This document shows positions 20,390-29,901 of a DNA stretch of 64,000 nucleotides, in pieces. The translations under genes were made by a program, and so were the position numbers. This DNA is from Chromatiales bacterium (lineage in GTDB: Bacteria; Pseudomonadota; Gammaproteobacteria; Steroidobacterales; Woeseiaceae): assembly GCA_024679535.1 (NCBI GenBank), contig JAIBDF010000003.1:1-64000 (forward strand), written 5' to 3'. Position 1 is the stretch's first letter, and each line of letters starts with the position of its first letter. Under the pieces are notes generated by a model. That model was not told the origin of the DNA and searched no databases. It saw only the letters and a list, made by a program, of their open reading frames with translations.

Positions 20390-20938
20390 ATGGGAAATCG
20401 ACTCAGCAAGATCTACACACGCACCGGTGACGATGGTACGACCGGCCTCGGCGACGGCAGCCGTACTCCGAAGGACAGCGCGCGGGTGGAAGCCTATGGC
20501 ACGGTCGACGAAGCCAACAGCGCCATTGGCATGGTACTGGTCCACGACGCGGTGCCGGACAACGTGCGCAGCTGCCTGACAGATGCGCAGCACGATTTGT
20601 TCGAACTTGGGGGCGAGCTCTGCATACCTGGCCATAGCGCCGTAACCCAGGCGTTTATCGATCGCCTGGAAGGCGACCTCGACAAGCTCAACGAAGACCT
20701 GCCACGACTCCAGGAGTTTATCCTGCCAGGCGGGGGACCGGCCGCCGCTGCGTGCCATCTTGCGCGCACCATCACGCGCCGAGCGGAACGCCGCGTTTTT
20801 ACGCTGTCCCGGACCGAGGATGTTCGAGCGGAAGCCATCAAGTACCTTAACCGCCTTTCCGACCTGCTGTTCGTTATCGCTCGCGTCCTGGCGCGCGCCG
20901 AGAATGGACAGGAAGTCCTCTGGAATCGCGACCGGTAG
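20390..20938 (+). CDS. Cob(I)alamin adenosyltransferase, PduO type
   Basis: MGNRLSKIYTRTGDDGTTGLGDGSRTPKDSARVEAYGTVDEANS; RRAERRVFTL. Confidence 0.95.
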   Translation: MGNRLSKIYTRTGDDGTTGLGDGSRTPKDSARVEAYGTVDEANSAIGMVLVHDAVPDNVRSCLTDAQHDLFELGGELCIPGHSAVTQAFIDRLEGDLDKLNEDLPRLQEFILPGGGPAAAACHLARTITRRAERRVFTLSRTEDVRAEAIKYLNRLSDLLFVIARVLARAENGQEVLWNRDR

Positions 20939-20952
20939 AGCCTGTCGCGCGG

Positions 20953-21810
20953 TCATTGATGCGACGCGCGATTCGCCCGCGACTGGTCGAGCGCAATACA
21001 GGTCGAACGCGCGGCCATCGCCAGACGCGGCGTACCACGACCGATTGTCTCTGGCAGCAGGTAGTAATTACTGTAGCGCTCCGCTGCAAGATCCGGCCAC
21101 CGCGCCCATTCAGCGAAGGCCTCGTCACCGGCATTGGCAGCGGCCAGCATCACCTCCGGAGCACGATCCAGGACCGCCTCGACCGACACCGAGGGCGCGA
21201 ACTCCTCGAGATCATCAAAGATATTCCGCCCGCCGCACAACGTAATGATTTCGCTGATGAAATGTTCATGGTTGACCGTATACAACGGCCGCGCGGAAAT
21301 CTGGAAGAAAACGTCAATGGGGTCAGCGTCGGCGTAACTGGCCTGCAGGGCCTCCAGCTCACCTGTGAACTGGCTCGCAACGGCATCCGCGGACTCCGGC
21401 CGACCGGTCAACTCACCGACGCGGATCACGGCTTTCGCGACGTCATCGAGATTGCGCGAGCGAATCGCAGCAACCCTGTAACCACGCTGTCGCAGATCGT
21501 CAACCGTATGCGCCGGCATGCCGCTCTCCCAGACGAGCAGCAGGTCAGGCTGCAGCAGTGACAGCTGTTCCTGGTCGATCGAGAATGCGTCGCCAATTTC
21601 AGGAAGCTCGAGAACCGCGCGTGGATAATCCGACCACGCGCTGACGCCGACAAGCTGTTCGCCTGCGCCAACCGCAAACATGATTTCTGCGAGATGCGGG
21701 GAGAATGTGACGACGCGCAGCGCCGCGCCAGTGTCAGTCGAGTCCGGTGCGGGTTTGGAGCAGGCACACAACGCGGCGCAAAGGCACGCGAGTGTGAACG
21801 TACGAATCAC
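20953..21810 (-). CDS. btuF: Cobalamin-binding periplasmic protein (BtuF-like)
   Basis: Lipobox ALCACS; RVVTFSPHLAEIMFAVGAGEQLVGVSAWSDYP; LLQPDLLLVWESG. Confidence 0.85.
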   Translation of the reverse strand: MIRTFTLACLCAALCACSKPAPDSTDTGAALRVVTFSPHLAEIMFAVGAGEQLVGVSAWSDYPRAVLELPEIGDAFSIDQEQLSLLQPDLLLVWESGMPAHTVDDLRQRGYRVAAIRSRNLDDVAKAVIRVGELTGRPESADAVASQFTGELEALQASYADADPIDVFFQISARPLYTVNHEHFISEIITLCGGRNIFDDLEEFAPSVSVEAVLDRAPEVMLAAANAGDEAFAEWARWPDLAAERYSNYYLLPETIGRGTPRLAMAARSTCIALDQSRANRASHQ

Positions 21811-22718
21811 TGCGTGAAGCCGTACAACGTCATCGCAGCGATAATCACAGCCCAGATCAGGAGCAGCTTGAACACCAGGTGATTGGCGGCTTGCGCGCCA
21901 CGAATTGCGCGCTCCGCAGGGGTCTCATCAGGCCGGCTCTGCAACGCCAACGCCGCAATCCCGACCCGTGCCAGCAGGTTTTCACTGCGCTCCGATGTGG
22001 TCGTGTCCTTTTCTTCAGTTGGCGCACGCAGTGCAGCCAGCGCGTCATCCATATGTCCTGCTGCGGCATAGCCGACCGCGGTCAAGCGCGCAGGAATCCA
22101 GGCCAGCCAGCCATGCAGCATCTCTGCCGCATCAAGAACACGAGCAGAATTACCGTCAGTCTGTTCGTCCCGCGCGGCACTAAATACGGCCCGGCGGCGG
22201 ATCAGGTCGGTAACGCGATAGGCCCACGCGGCCAGTGGACCAAGGATGACGAACCAGAAAACGACGGCAAACAGACGATTGTTTGCCTGCACGCATACGG
22301 CCGCCTCGACACAGCTCGTGCGCTCGTCCTCTTCGACGGGCACAGCGCCTTCTACGATAGCCTTCGCGGCGTTATTAACCTGCTCTTCTTCTCCCAACTC
22401 AAGCGCCCGGCAATACTCACCAACCTCCTCACCAATATCCTGCGGGCCCAGCGAGAAAAACAGAACGACGATCGCGAGAAACAGGTAGGTGAAGCCGGCC
22501 AGTGTGCTGCCGAGGAACCAGATCACGCCGAACACGGGCAGCACGAGAATAACCGCCAGCAGGACGACGGGAATAATAGCGGGCCAGGTAGGAAGTCGAT
22601 TTGCCTGGTTGAAGCCGTAATCGATCAGCCGATCCATCCAGCGCATGCGGCGCCAGTGGAAGAGTTGCGTTGCAAGCCGCTCGATTACGAGTCCAATGAG
22701 AAGTGCGATCAGGTTCAT
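21807..22718 (-). CDS. ampE: AmpE-like regulatory membrane protein
   Basis: MNLIALLIGLVIERLATQLFHWRRMRWMDR; AmpE-like topology and adjacency to ampD. Confidence 0.8.
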   Translation of the reverse strand: MNLIALLIGLVIERLATQLFHWRRMRWMDRLIDYGFNQANRLPTWPAIIPVVLLAVILVLPVFGVIWFLGSTLAGFTYLFLAIVVLFFSLGPQDIGEEVGEYCRALELGEEEQVNNAAKAIVEGAVPVEEDERTSCVEAAVCVQANNRLFAVVFWFVILGPLAAWAYRVTDLIRRRAVFSAARDEQTDGNSARVLDAAEMLHGWLAWIPARLTAVGYAAAGHMDDALAALRAPTEEKDTTTSERSENLLARVGIAALALQSRPDETPAERAIRGAQAANHLVFKLLLIWAVIIAAMTLYGFTQ

Positions 22719-22724
22719 AGTGCG

Positions 22725-23303
22725 TCAGTCCGTCGGGTTGAAGCCATCATACAATCTGAACCAATCGAAAGCAGGGCCGGGATCACTTTTTCGACCTGGA
22801 GCGACATCGCAATGCCCCGCGACTTCGCGTGGCGAAATGTCCGGATAGGCCACACACAAGGCTGTTATTACGCCCTGTAGAACCGGGTACTGGCGATCGT
22901 CGTACGGGGTCTCGTCTTCACCTTCGAGTTCGATGCCGATCGAAAAATCATTACAACGGTGTTGTCCGCGAAAACAGGACTCACCCGCATGCCATGCGCG
23001 CTGCGTAAACGGCACGAACTGCAGCACACTCCCGTCACGGCGGATCAGCAGGTGTGCCGACACCTCGAGGCCCCGGATTTCGTCGTAGTAAGGATGCGCA
23101 TCCCAATCGAGCTGGTTCGTAAACAACGCCTCGATCTCGGGTCCGCCGAATTCCCCTGGCGGCAGGCTGATGCCGTGAACGACGATCATTGACGGCCTGG
23201 CTCCATCAGGTCGCGCATCGAAGTTGGGGCTGTCGCAGCGTACCGCCTGCTCCAGCAGGCCGGTGGCTTTGTCTACAGTGAAAAGGCATGATTTCGAAAC
23301 CAT
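22725..23303 (-). CDS. ampD: 1,6-anhydro-N-acetylmuramyl-L-alanine amidase
   Basis: SPNFDARPDGARPSMIVVHGISLPPGEFGG; REVAGHCDVAPGRKSDPGPAFDW. Confidence 0.95.
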   Translation of the reverse strand: MVSKSCLFTVDKATGLLEQAVRCDSPNFDARPDGARPSMIVVHGISLPPGEFGGPEIEALFTNQLDWDAHPYYDEIRGLEVSAHLLIRRDGSVLQFVPFTQRAWHAGESCFRGQHRCNDFSIGIELEGEDETPYDDRQYPVLQGVITALCVAYPDISPREVAGHCDVAPGRKSDPGPAFDWFRLYDGFNPTD

Positions 23304-24036
23304 GAAGACGAGGCTATTTGTTTCCGGGCAATTGATCAACGGCGCCGAACTGCTGATCGAGGGCGATCGAGCACGCTACCTGGGTCGCGTGCTGCGGCTG
23401 CGCGTCGGGGAAGAGATCACGGTGTTCAATGGCGAGGGCCCGGAATGGGTCGCAACGATAGGCGCTTTGACCAAGAGTACGGCTGCGCTGCGCATTGGTG
23501 AGAGTCACGAAGCGGGTACGGAATCACCGCTAAAGATACACCTGGTACAGGGCATCTCGCGCGGCGAACGCATGGACTTCGTTGTACAAAAGGCGACCGA
23601 ACTCGGGGTAAAACGCATCACACCCGTACTGACCGAGTACGGCGTCGTGAAACTCGACCAGGCGCGCGGCGAAAAACGACGCGAGCACTGGGCAAGTGTT
23701 GCGACCAGCGCTTGCGAACAATCCGGGCGCACGCGCCCGCCGCTCATCGATGCGCCCATAAGGCTTAAGGACTGGTTTGGCAGCAAGCCTGACAAGGTTG
23801 ACGCTGAACTGGTTCTCACGCCGGGAGCGGCCTCCTCCTTGACAGCGATCGACACCCCCACCACCGAGGTCTGCCTGCTAATCGGACCAGAGGGGGGGTT
23901 TAGCATTACGGAACACGAGGACGCGGCCATCGCCGGGTTCGACGCTGTGTCACTGGGCCCGAGAGTTTTGCGCACGGAGACCGCCGCGGTCGCGGCGCTG
24001 TCCGTTCTGCAATCGCGCTGGGGTGATTTGAGCTGA
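23302..24036 (+). CDS. rsmE: 16S rRNA m3U1498 methyltransferase
   Basis: MKTRLFVSGQ...YLGRVLRLRVGEEI; VQKATELGVKRITPVLTEYGVV; LLIGPEGGFSITEHE; SLGPRVLRTETAAVAAL. Confidence 0.96.
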   Translation: MKTRLFVSGQLINGAELLIEGDRARYLGRVLRLRVGEEITVFNGEGPEWVATIGALTKSTAALRIGESHEAGTESPLKIHLVQGISRGERMDFVVQKATELGVKRITPVLTEYGVVKLDQARGEKRREHWASVATSACEQSGRTRPPLIDAPIRLKDWFGSKPDKVDAELVLTPGAASSLTAIDTPTTEVCLLIGPEGGFSITEHEDAAIAGFDAVSLGPRVLRTETAAVAALSVLQSRWGDLS

Positions 24037-24507
24037 TCAGGCTTGCTGGGATTCTCTCGCCAGCATGGCTTCGAGCTTCTCGAGATTGGGAATCAGCGGA
24101 AACTCGTTGATCATCTTCACACGACACAGTACCGGTGCGTCCTGCGGCCAGCCTTCTGTCGTGTGCAGCTGCAAAACGTCCTTATTCACACGCACCAACT
24201 GCGGGAAGCCCTGCGTCAGTACGCCGAAATGGCCTGTCTTGAGTTGCCCCGTACTCGCGTAGAACACGACGATTCGCGTTCGGCCGGTAATGGCCGGTAC
24301 ATCCCTGCCCAAGGCGCCTTCAAACGAGATGACCGGGAGCGGCCGGCCATTCCAGGTAACGCTGCCCAGCATCCAGTCGTGTGCTCCTGCTTCCTTCTCG
24401 GGCGACGAGAAGCGTACCACTTCGGCTACGCAGGCGCGGGGCACGATCAGGCGATCCTCGGTCAGCGGGATCAGCAGGCTATAGAGTTCTTCGGCTTCGC
24501 TGCTCAC
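24037..24507 (-). CDS. chpC: CheW-like protein of the Chp system
   Basis: CheW-like fold segments; overlaps the chpA 3' end by 4 nt, matching the ChpC position. Confidence 0.75.
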   Translation of the reverse strand: MSSEAEELYSLLIPLTEDRLIVPRACVAEVVRFSSPEKEAGAHDWMLGSVTWNGRPLPVISFEGALGRDVPAITGRTRIVVFYASTGQLKTGHFGVLTQGFPQLVRVNKDVLQLHTTEGWPQDAPVLCRVKMINEFPLIPNLEKLEAMLARESQQA

Positions 24508-27500
24508 GGCAGTTCAATCCCTCTTTCTTCCAGTTGCCGGCGTATGGCCTCGAGCAGCTGCGCATCCTGATACGGCTTACCGAGGTAGTCGTTGACGCCC
24601 AACTCGATGGCACGCGCACGGTGTTTGTCACCAACACGCGACGTAATCATGATGATCGGCACATCCGCGACGCGCGGATCGTTGCGTACGTGCGAAGCAA
24701 ATTCATAACCGTCCATGCGCGGCATCTCAATATCGAGGAGGATGACGTCCGGCTTGTGATCCTGCATTACCCTAATTGCATCGAGTCCGTCTTTCGCGGT
24801 TTCCACGCGCAGACCGCTGCGATGCAGGAAACGCTCGGTAACACGGCGTACGGTAATCGAATCATCGACAACCAGGGCGAGCGGGCGTTCATCACTTGGT
24901 GTCGGCGCCGCTTTCTTTAGCTCGACCACAGGCGCGCCGGTCCGCACCAGCGCGTGAATATCCAGAATCAGAATGATGCGGCCGTCACCGAGAATGGTGG
25001 CGCCCGAGACACCACGAATACTCGCCAGCTGCGGACCGACCGCCTTCACGACGACCTCCCGGCTTGCCAGCATCTCGTCGACAAGTAATGCAGCAGAGTA
25101 TTCGCCAGCGTGCACGAGGATAACGGGCACAGACGCCTCCTCCTCCGGCAGTTTCGCTGCCTGTCCACCAAGGTACATACCCAGATGGCGGAATTTATAG
25201 CTCTGCTCACCGTATTGGTAACTGGGTTCGCTATGGCTCAACAGGCTCTCGAGCTCAGCACGCGGAATTCGAGCGACGCCTTCTACGGTCGGCAATGGCA
25301 GCGCATAAACCTCTTCACCGGTGCGCACAATGAGCGCCTGGGTGATTGCGAGAGTAAACGGCAGCCGCACAGTAAAATTGGTGCCCTGACCGGTCACCGA
25401 AGAAATTCGCAACGAGCCACCGAGTTTCTTTACCTCATTGGCGACAACGTCCATGCCCACACCACGACCCGCCGACTGTGTCACGGAAGTCGCCGTTGAA
25501 AATCCCGGTGTCAAAACGAGGTCCATGATCTCTTCGTCGGTGACCTTGCTTTCCGGACTCAGCAAGTCCAGCTCGTAGGCCTTGCGCCGAATCGACTCAA
25601 CATCGAGACCCGCGCCATCGTCGGACACATCGATGACCATCTCGGCGCCCTCGCGATGCAAGCGGATGGTGATGCGCCCGACAGCGGGCTTGCCCGCTTT
25701 CTGGCGTGCGCTCGCATCTTCAACGCCATGCACGACGGCATTACGCAACATGTGCTCAAACGGTGGCAACATCTTGTCGAGCACCTGGCGATCGAGCTCA
25801 CCCGAGGCGCCTTCCACGGCCAGTTCAGCGCGTTTCCCAGCCTCCTGCGCGATTTGCCGCACGAGTCGGGTGAAGCGCGGGACATGCCGATCGAACGGCA
25901 CCATGCGCGTGCGCATCAAGCCATCCTGTAGTTCTGCGGTAACGCGGGACTGCTGTACGAGCAAACCCTCGGCCTCCGTAGTGACCGACTTCAACAGGTC
26001 CTTGAGACTACCGAGGTCATTGGCCGACTCCGCGAGCGCGCGTGACAACTGCTGTATATTCGAATATCGATCGAGTTCGAGCGGATCAAAGTCGCGTGCC
26101 ACCAACGTGTCCTGATGGCCATGCATGATCTGCGCTTCCGTTTCGATCTCGAGCTTGCGCAATTGTTCACGTAACCGCGCGACCGTCTGTTCGAGTTCAT
26201 CAACATGGAATTCGAACGAGCTCACCTGCTGATTCAGACGTGAGTGATAGATACTGATCTCACCCGCTGCATTGAGCAGATCTTCGAGCAGGTCCGCATC
26301 AACACGCGCGTACTCCTGGCGCTGGTCGGCGGTTCGCAGCGAACGGGCGTCGGCCGGCGCTTCCTTCTCCGCCGCAGGTTTCGCGACCGGCGGCAACGAG
26401 GCCTCGTGAATCGGCTCAGACTCAGGTTCGGGCTCGGGCTCCGGCTCCGGCTCGGGCTCGACCGGAATCGGGGCTTCTTCGGCTGGCGCCATTTTCTCGA
26501 CACTGAGCTTCGCAAGCTCATCGGCCAGCGGCGAATCGACGATCACCATGCTGACCGAATCATCCGGTTCGATTGTGAATTCTACCGGTGGCGTCTCCTC
26601 GACGCTCTTATCGTCGGGCGCCGCTTCCACATCCGCGTCGTCGGCAACCTCGAATCCGGCGTTGGCCTGCTGGATGCGCTGTACCAATTCTGCAGCGGCG
26701 CGCACCGGTTTACCCGCGATCACGAGATCTCGCATGCGGTGCAGCTCATCGACCGCCCGCTGCAACAGGTCTTCCACTGCGGGGGTGGCTTTGATACGAC
26801 CGTCATCTACCGAAATCAGAAGCGTCTCGATTTCGTGGCTCAGGTTACCCATCGAGGCGATGCCGGCCATGCGTGCGCCACCCTTCAACGTATGCAGATG
26901 GCGCTTCAGTTCGTCCATCGGCTGCGCCGATCGTTCCTTGATCCACTCCACAAGCGCCTTGTCCGCGGACTCAAGCAGCTCCGCCGATTCCTCCGTGAAG
27001 ATCGCCGCTATCTCGGCATCGTACTCGGCGTCCTCGGCGGCCTCTTCAACCAGGGGTTCCGGCGCAGGTGCCGCCGCAGCCGGCACCGATTTCTGCACGG
27101 GCGGCGCGGGTGTCGATGGAGCCTGTGCGGCAGCTGTCAGCCGCGTAATGTGCTCGATAAGCCCCGTGTAATCTGCCCGGTCACGATCGGGATTATTGAT
27201 ATCGCCAACGATGGTGTTGATCGCACGCGAAGCGGCGCGCAAAGCATCAAGCCCGGAGTTCTGGAACCCGATCTTGTGATCGTAGATGTGCCTGACGAAT
27301 CGATTCAGCGCGGCCGCCACCGCAACGCCGCGATCTACGTTCGCCATGTTCGCGCTGCCATGCAGCGTATGGCAGGCGCGATGCAATTTGTCGGTGACAT
27401 CGAAAGGCGGCTCGTGGCCCTCGCAAGCCTCAAGATAATCCGTAATGACTTTGAGGTGCCCGGCCGTCTCCTTGGAGAAGATGTCATGCAGAACCGGATC

Positions 27501-29861
27501 CATCTCGAACGCACGCTCGTCGACGGCTGGCGCATCGCTTAGCGGGCGGCTAACCGTCAGCATCGCCGCATTGGGGTCGCCCAATGCAAAGGCATTAGCT
27601 TTCGCAATCAGGAGACCGATATCCGCTTGTGGATCGGTTCCAACCTCGAGCTGCTCAACGAGCTCCGGAACTGCTGCGGCTGCCTCCAGTACGAAATCGA
27701 CCATCGGCGGTATACGTTTGAGCGTGCGATTAATCAGGCGATTCAAAAGATCTTCGATCGCCCAGGCATACTCGCCAATGCGCTCGGCGCCAACCATGCG
27801 GCCGCTGCCCTTGAGCGTGTGGAACGAGCGCCGCACCGTGATAAGCATCTCCATGCTGTCAGGCGAGGCGGCCCAAAGCGGAAGATGCCGTTTGATCGAG
27901 GCGATTTCCTGCTTTGCCTCCTCGATGAATATCTCGAGGAGCTCAGGGTCCAGATGCTCGGCATCCGAGGCCACGACCGGCAACGGCATGACCTCCGTTG
28001 CCTGCATCTGCGATTCGCGAGTCGAAGCTTCCGCCAGAGCGCGTTGTCCGGCAGCCTCGACATCCAGTGCCTCCAATTTTTGCGTCGGCGCCGGATCCGG
28101 CGTCGTAAACGCCGTTTTCCGCAACCGCTCTTCGACGTCTTGCAGCACAGCAAGGCACGCTTCGGCATTATCGAGCATGTACCAGGGCTCACTGCGCCCG
28201 GCCTTGACCGTTTCCATGTAGTACTCAATGGAAACAATGGCATCGGCCAGCCGGTCGGTTTCCTTTTGCGTCAGCCCGAGAGGCCCGCCGGCTTTTAGCA
28301 TTGCTGTAACCAGGTTGCCGACCCGGTCCACCACTTCCATGGCCCGCGTCTTTTCGAGCATGAGCAGACCGGCCTTGATGCCGTTGATCAGTATTGGAAC
28401 ATTGTCGAGTCCGGCAGACGGCGCCTGCTCCGCAATGCTCTGGCTGATCGTCTCCTTGATCCGCGCGAGGTTGATGATGCACTCGCGCATGACCGACTCC
28501 GCCACCTTGCGGAATTCTTTATCGTCTTCCGGCGCTTCCTCAGCATCCTCCGGAGCCGGCATCGTAAGACGAATGAGCTGCTGCTCGAGTCGATCCTCTA
28601 CGCGCAGCAGAGTCGAGGCAATATCGAGAATAATGCGATCATTGGCAACGCCGCCCAATTCGACAACAGATTTGAGGCGATCGATCTCGCCGTCAATATC
28701 ACCGCGCAGTTCGCCGAGTCCCAGCACACCGAGCGTGTCGCTGATCTTTTTCAACAATTCGAGCTGCGACACAAGTTCCGAGGGCTTGTTCATCCCCGTG
28801 CGCACGAAGATATCGAGAACGTCCTTGACCTTTCCGAGGTCCTCGCGAATCGCGGAACCGACCGTCTCCATGAGCCTGGCACTCGGCGCCGACAGTGCCT
28901 CTCGCGCGCTCTCAACCTGTTCGTCGCCCGGCAGCAGTTCCGCCAGGTTGAATGCCGCTCGAATGTCACCAATGCGCTCACCCGCGTTGGAAGAACGGGC
29001 AACGTAGTAAAGAAGGTTGTTCAGCAAGTCATCAATCGGATGCTTCTCGTACGCGAGCAGGCCTTCGTCGATGACATACTTGAGTTGCCGGTCGGCCTGG
29101 CCGAGCAAGCGCTTCAACGCGACGGATGTTTCAAGCCCGCCATTCTGCAGGGACTCGAGCACACCACCGATCACCCACCACAACTGGTACATGTCGTCGC
29201 GCGTTGACGAATTCTCCAGGGCCGCCGCAACCTTGCCCAGGGTATCGAGATGCCGTTTGCTGTCACCACCCTTGATCCAGCCGAGCAACGCCAGCTGGAA
29301 CTTCGGCCGCAGCCGTTTGGCCACGACCAGAGGATCTTCGCCGGTACCATTGCGCGCACTCGCCCCGTGCTCGGAACGCTGTGGCGACAGGTTGAGCAGC
29401 AGCAGCGTGCCTTCGGAAAGTAACGGCTCACCACGCGCAGCGCGCAGGTCATTGAGCATCGGCAGCAATACAAGCGCAATATCACGGCCACCGCCAAGCA
29501 GTCGTTCGATATAGATTGGCAGCTGGACCATCGAACGCGTCAGCGCGTCCAGTCCATCCTCCCGTCCCTTGCTGGAACGCAGCGCCGAAAGGTATCTGCA
29601 GGTCAGATCCATTTCCTCGACGAGTAGCGCTGCACCGTAGGTCTCGGTCATGCGCAGGGCCCCGGCAGCCTGGTGCAGCAACTCGCCCGCACGTGTTAAC
29701 GCGGTTGTGCCACCGCGACCATCCACGCAGTCTTCCAGCGCGAGGTGCGCGTTGCGAATCGTCTCCATGAGCTCGGCACTGACGATCGCCAGCGCACTAA
29801 CGGCGCCCTGGCCGCTAGCGTCGCCGATCATGTGTTCATGAATACCCGTGTCGCCCGTCAT
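24504..29861 (-). CDS. chpA: ChpA/PilL-type hybrid chemotaxis histidine kinase
   Basis: Three Hpt motifs (SFHTLKGSGRM, ACHTLHGSANM, HLHTLKGGARM), HATPase (HMLRNAVVHGVEDA, SAGRGVGMDVV), CheW domain, C-terminal receiver (LALVVDDSITVRRVTERFL). Confidence 0.95.
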   Translation of the reverse strand: MTGDTGIHEHMIGDASGQGAVSALAIVSAELMETIRNAHLALEDCVDGRGGTTALTRAGELLHQAAGALRMTETYGAALLVEEMDLTCRYLSALRSSKGREDGLDALTRSMVQLPIYIERLLGGGRDIALVLLPMLNDLRAARGEPLLSEGTLLLLNLSPQRSEHGASARNGTGEDPLVVAKRLRPKFQLALLGWIKGGDSKRHLDTLGKVAAALENSSTRDDMYQLWWVIGGVLESLQNGGLETSVALKRLLGQADRQLKYVIDEGLLAYEKHPIDDLLNNLLYYVARSSNAGERIGDIRAAFNLAELLPGDEQVESAREALSAPSARLMETVGSAIREDLGKVKDVLDIFVRTGMNKPSELVSQLELLKKISDTLGVLGLGELRGDIDGEIDRLKSVVELGGVANDRIILDIASTLLRVEDRLEQQLIRLTMPAPEDAEEAPEDDKEFRKVAESVMRECIINLARIKETISQSIAEQAPSAGLDNVPILINGIKAGLLMLEKTRAMEVVDRVGNLVTAMLKAGGPLGLTQKETDRLADAIVSIEYYMETVKAGRSEPWYMLDNAEACLAVLQDVEERLRKTAFTTPDPAPTQKLEALDVEAAGQRALAEASTRESQMQATEVMPLPVVASDAEHLDPELLEIFIEEAKQEIASIKRHLPLWAASPDSMEMLITVRRSFHTLKGSGRMVGAERIGEYAWAIEDLLNRLINRTLKRIPPMVDFVLEAAAAVPELVEQLEVGTDPQADIGLLIAKANAFALGDPNAAMLTVSRPLSDAPAVDERAFEMDPVLHDIFSKETAGHLKVITDYLEACEGHEPPFDVTDKLHRACHTLHGSANMANVDRGVAVAAALNRFVRHIYDHKIGFQNSGLDALRAASRAINTIVGDINNPDRDRADYTGLIEHITRLTAAAQAPSTPAPPVQKSVPAAAAPAPEPLVEEAAEDAEYDAEIAAIFTEESAELLESADKALVEWIKERSAQPMDELKRHLHTLKGGARMAGIASMGNLSHEIETLLISVDDGRIKATPAVEDLLQRAVDELHRMRDLVIAGKPVRAAAELVQRIQQANAGFEVADDADVEAAPDDKSVEETPPVEFTIEPDDSVSMVIVDSPLADELAKLSVEKMAPAEEAPIPVEPEPEPEPEPEPESEPIHEASLPPVAKPAAEKEAPADARSLRTADQRQEYARVDADLLEDLLNAAGEISIYHSRLNQQVSSFEFHVDELEQTVARLREQLRKLEIETEAQIMHGHQDTLVARDFDPLELDRYSNIQQLSRALAESANDLGSLKDLLKSVTTEAEGLLVQQSRVTAELQDGLMRTRMVPFDRHVPRFTRLVRQIAQEAGKRAELAVEGASGELDRQVLDKMLPPFEHMLRNAVVHGVEDASARQKAGKPAVGRITIRLHREGAEMVIDVSDDGAGLDVESIRRKAYELDLLSPESKVTDEEIMDLVLTPGFSTATSVTQSAGRGVGMDVVANEVKKLGGSLRISSVTGQGTNFTVRLPFTLAITQALIVRTGEEVYALPLPTVEGVARIPRAELESLLSHSEPSYQYGEQSYKFRHLGMYLGGQAAKLPEEEASVPVILVHAGEYSAALLVDEMLASREVVVKAVGPQLASIRGVSGATILGDGRIILILDIHALVRTGAPVVELKKAAPTPSDERPLALVVDDSITVRRVTERFLHRSGLRVETAKDGLDAIRVMQDHKPDVILLDIEMPRMDGYEFASHVRNDPRVADVPIIMITSRVGDKHRARAIELGVNDYLGKPYQDAQLLEAIRRQLEERGIELP
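26414..26461 (-). repeat. Low-complexity Glu-Pro repeat inside chpA
   Basis: Encodes EPEPEPEPEPEPESEP; gctcgggctccggctcc... on the + strand. Confidence 0.8.
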
Positions 29862-29901
29862 GTGGTCATCCGTGTCGCTCGCGAATCCAGCTCCAAAAGC
29901 C

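Noticed and set aside
21879-22880. 333-aa plus-strand ORF across ampE/ampD
   Set aside because: Antisense to ampE and the ampD 3' end; no domain signature.
26414-26461. Possible CRISPR-like or mobile repeat
   Set aside because: In-frame EP codon repeat inside chpA without spacers.
26244-27542. 432-aa plus-strand Arg-rich ORF
   Set aside because: Antisense to chpA; sequence (RRRFRDRRQRG..., RLRFGLGLRLRLGL) is the complement of the EP repeat and Hpt region.
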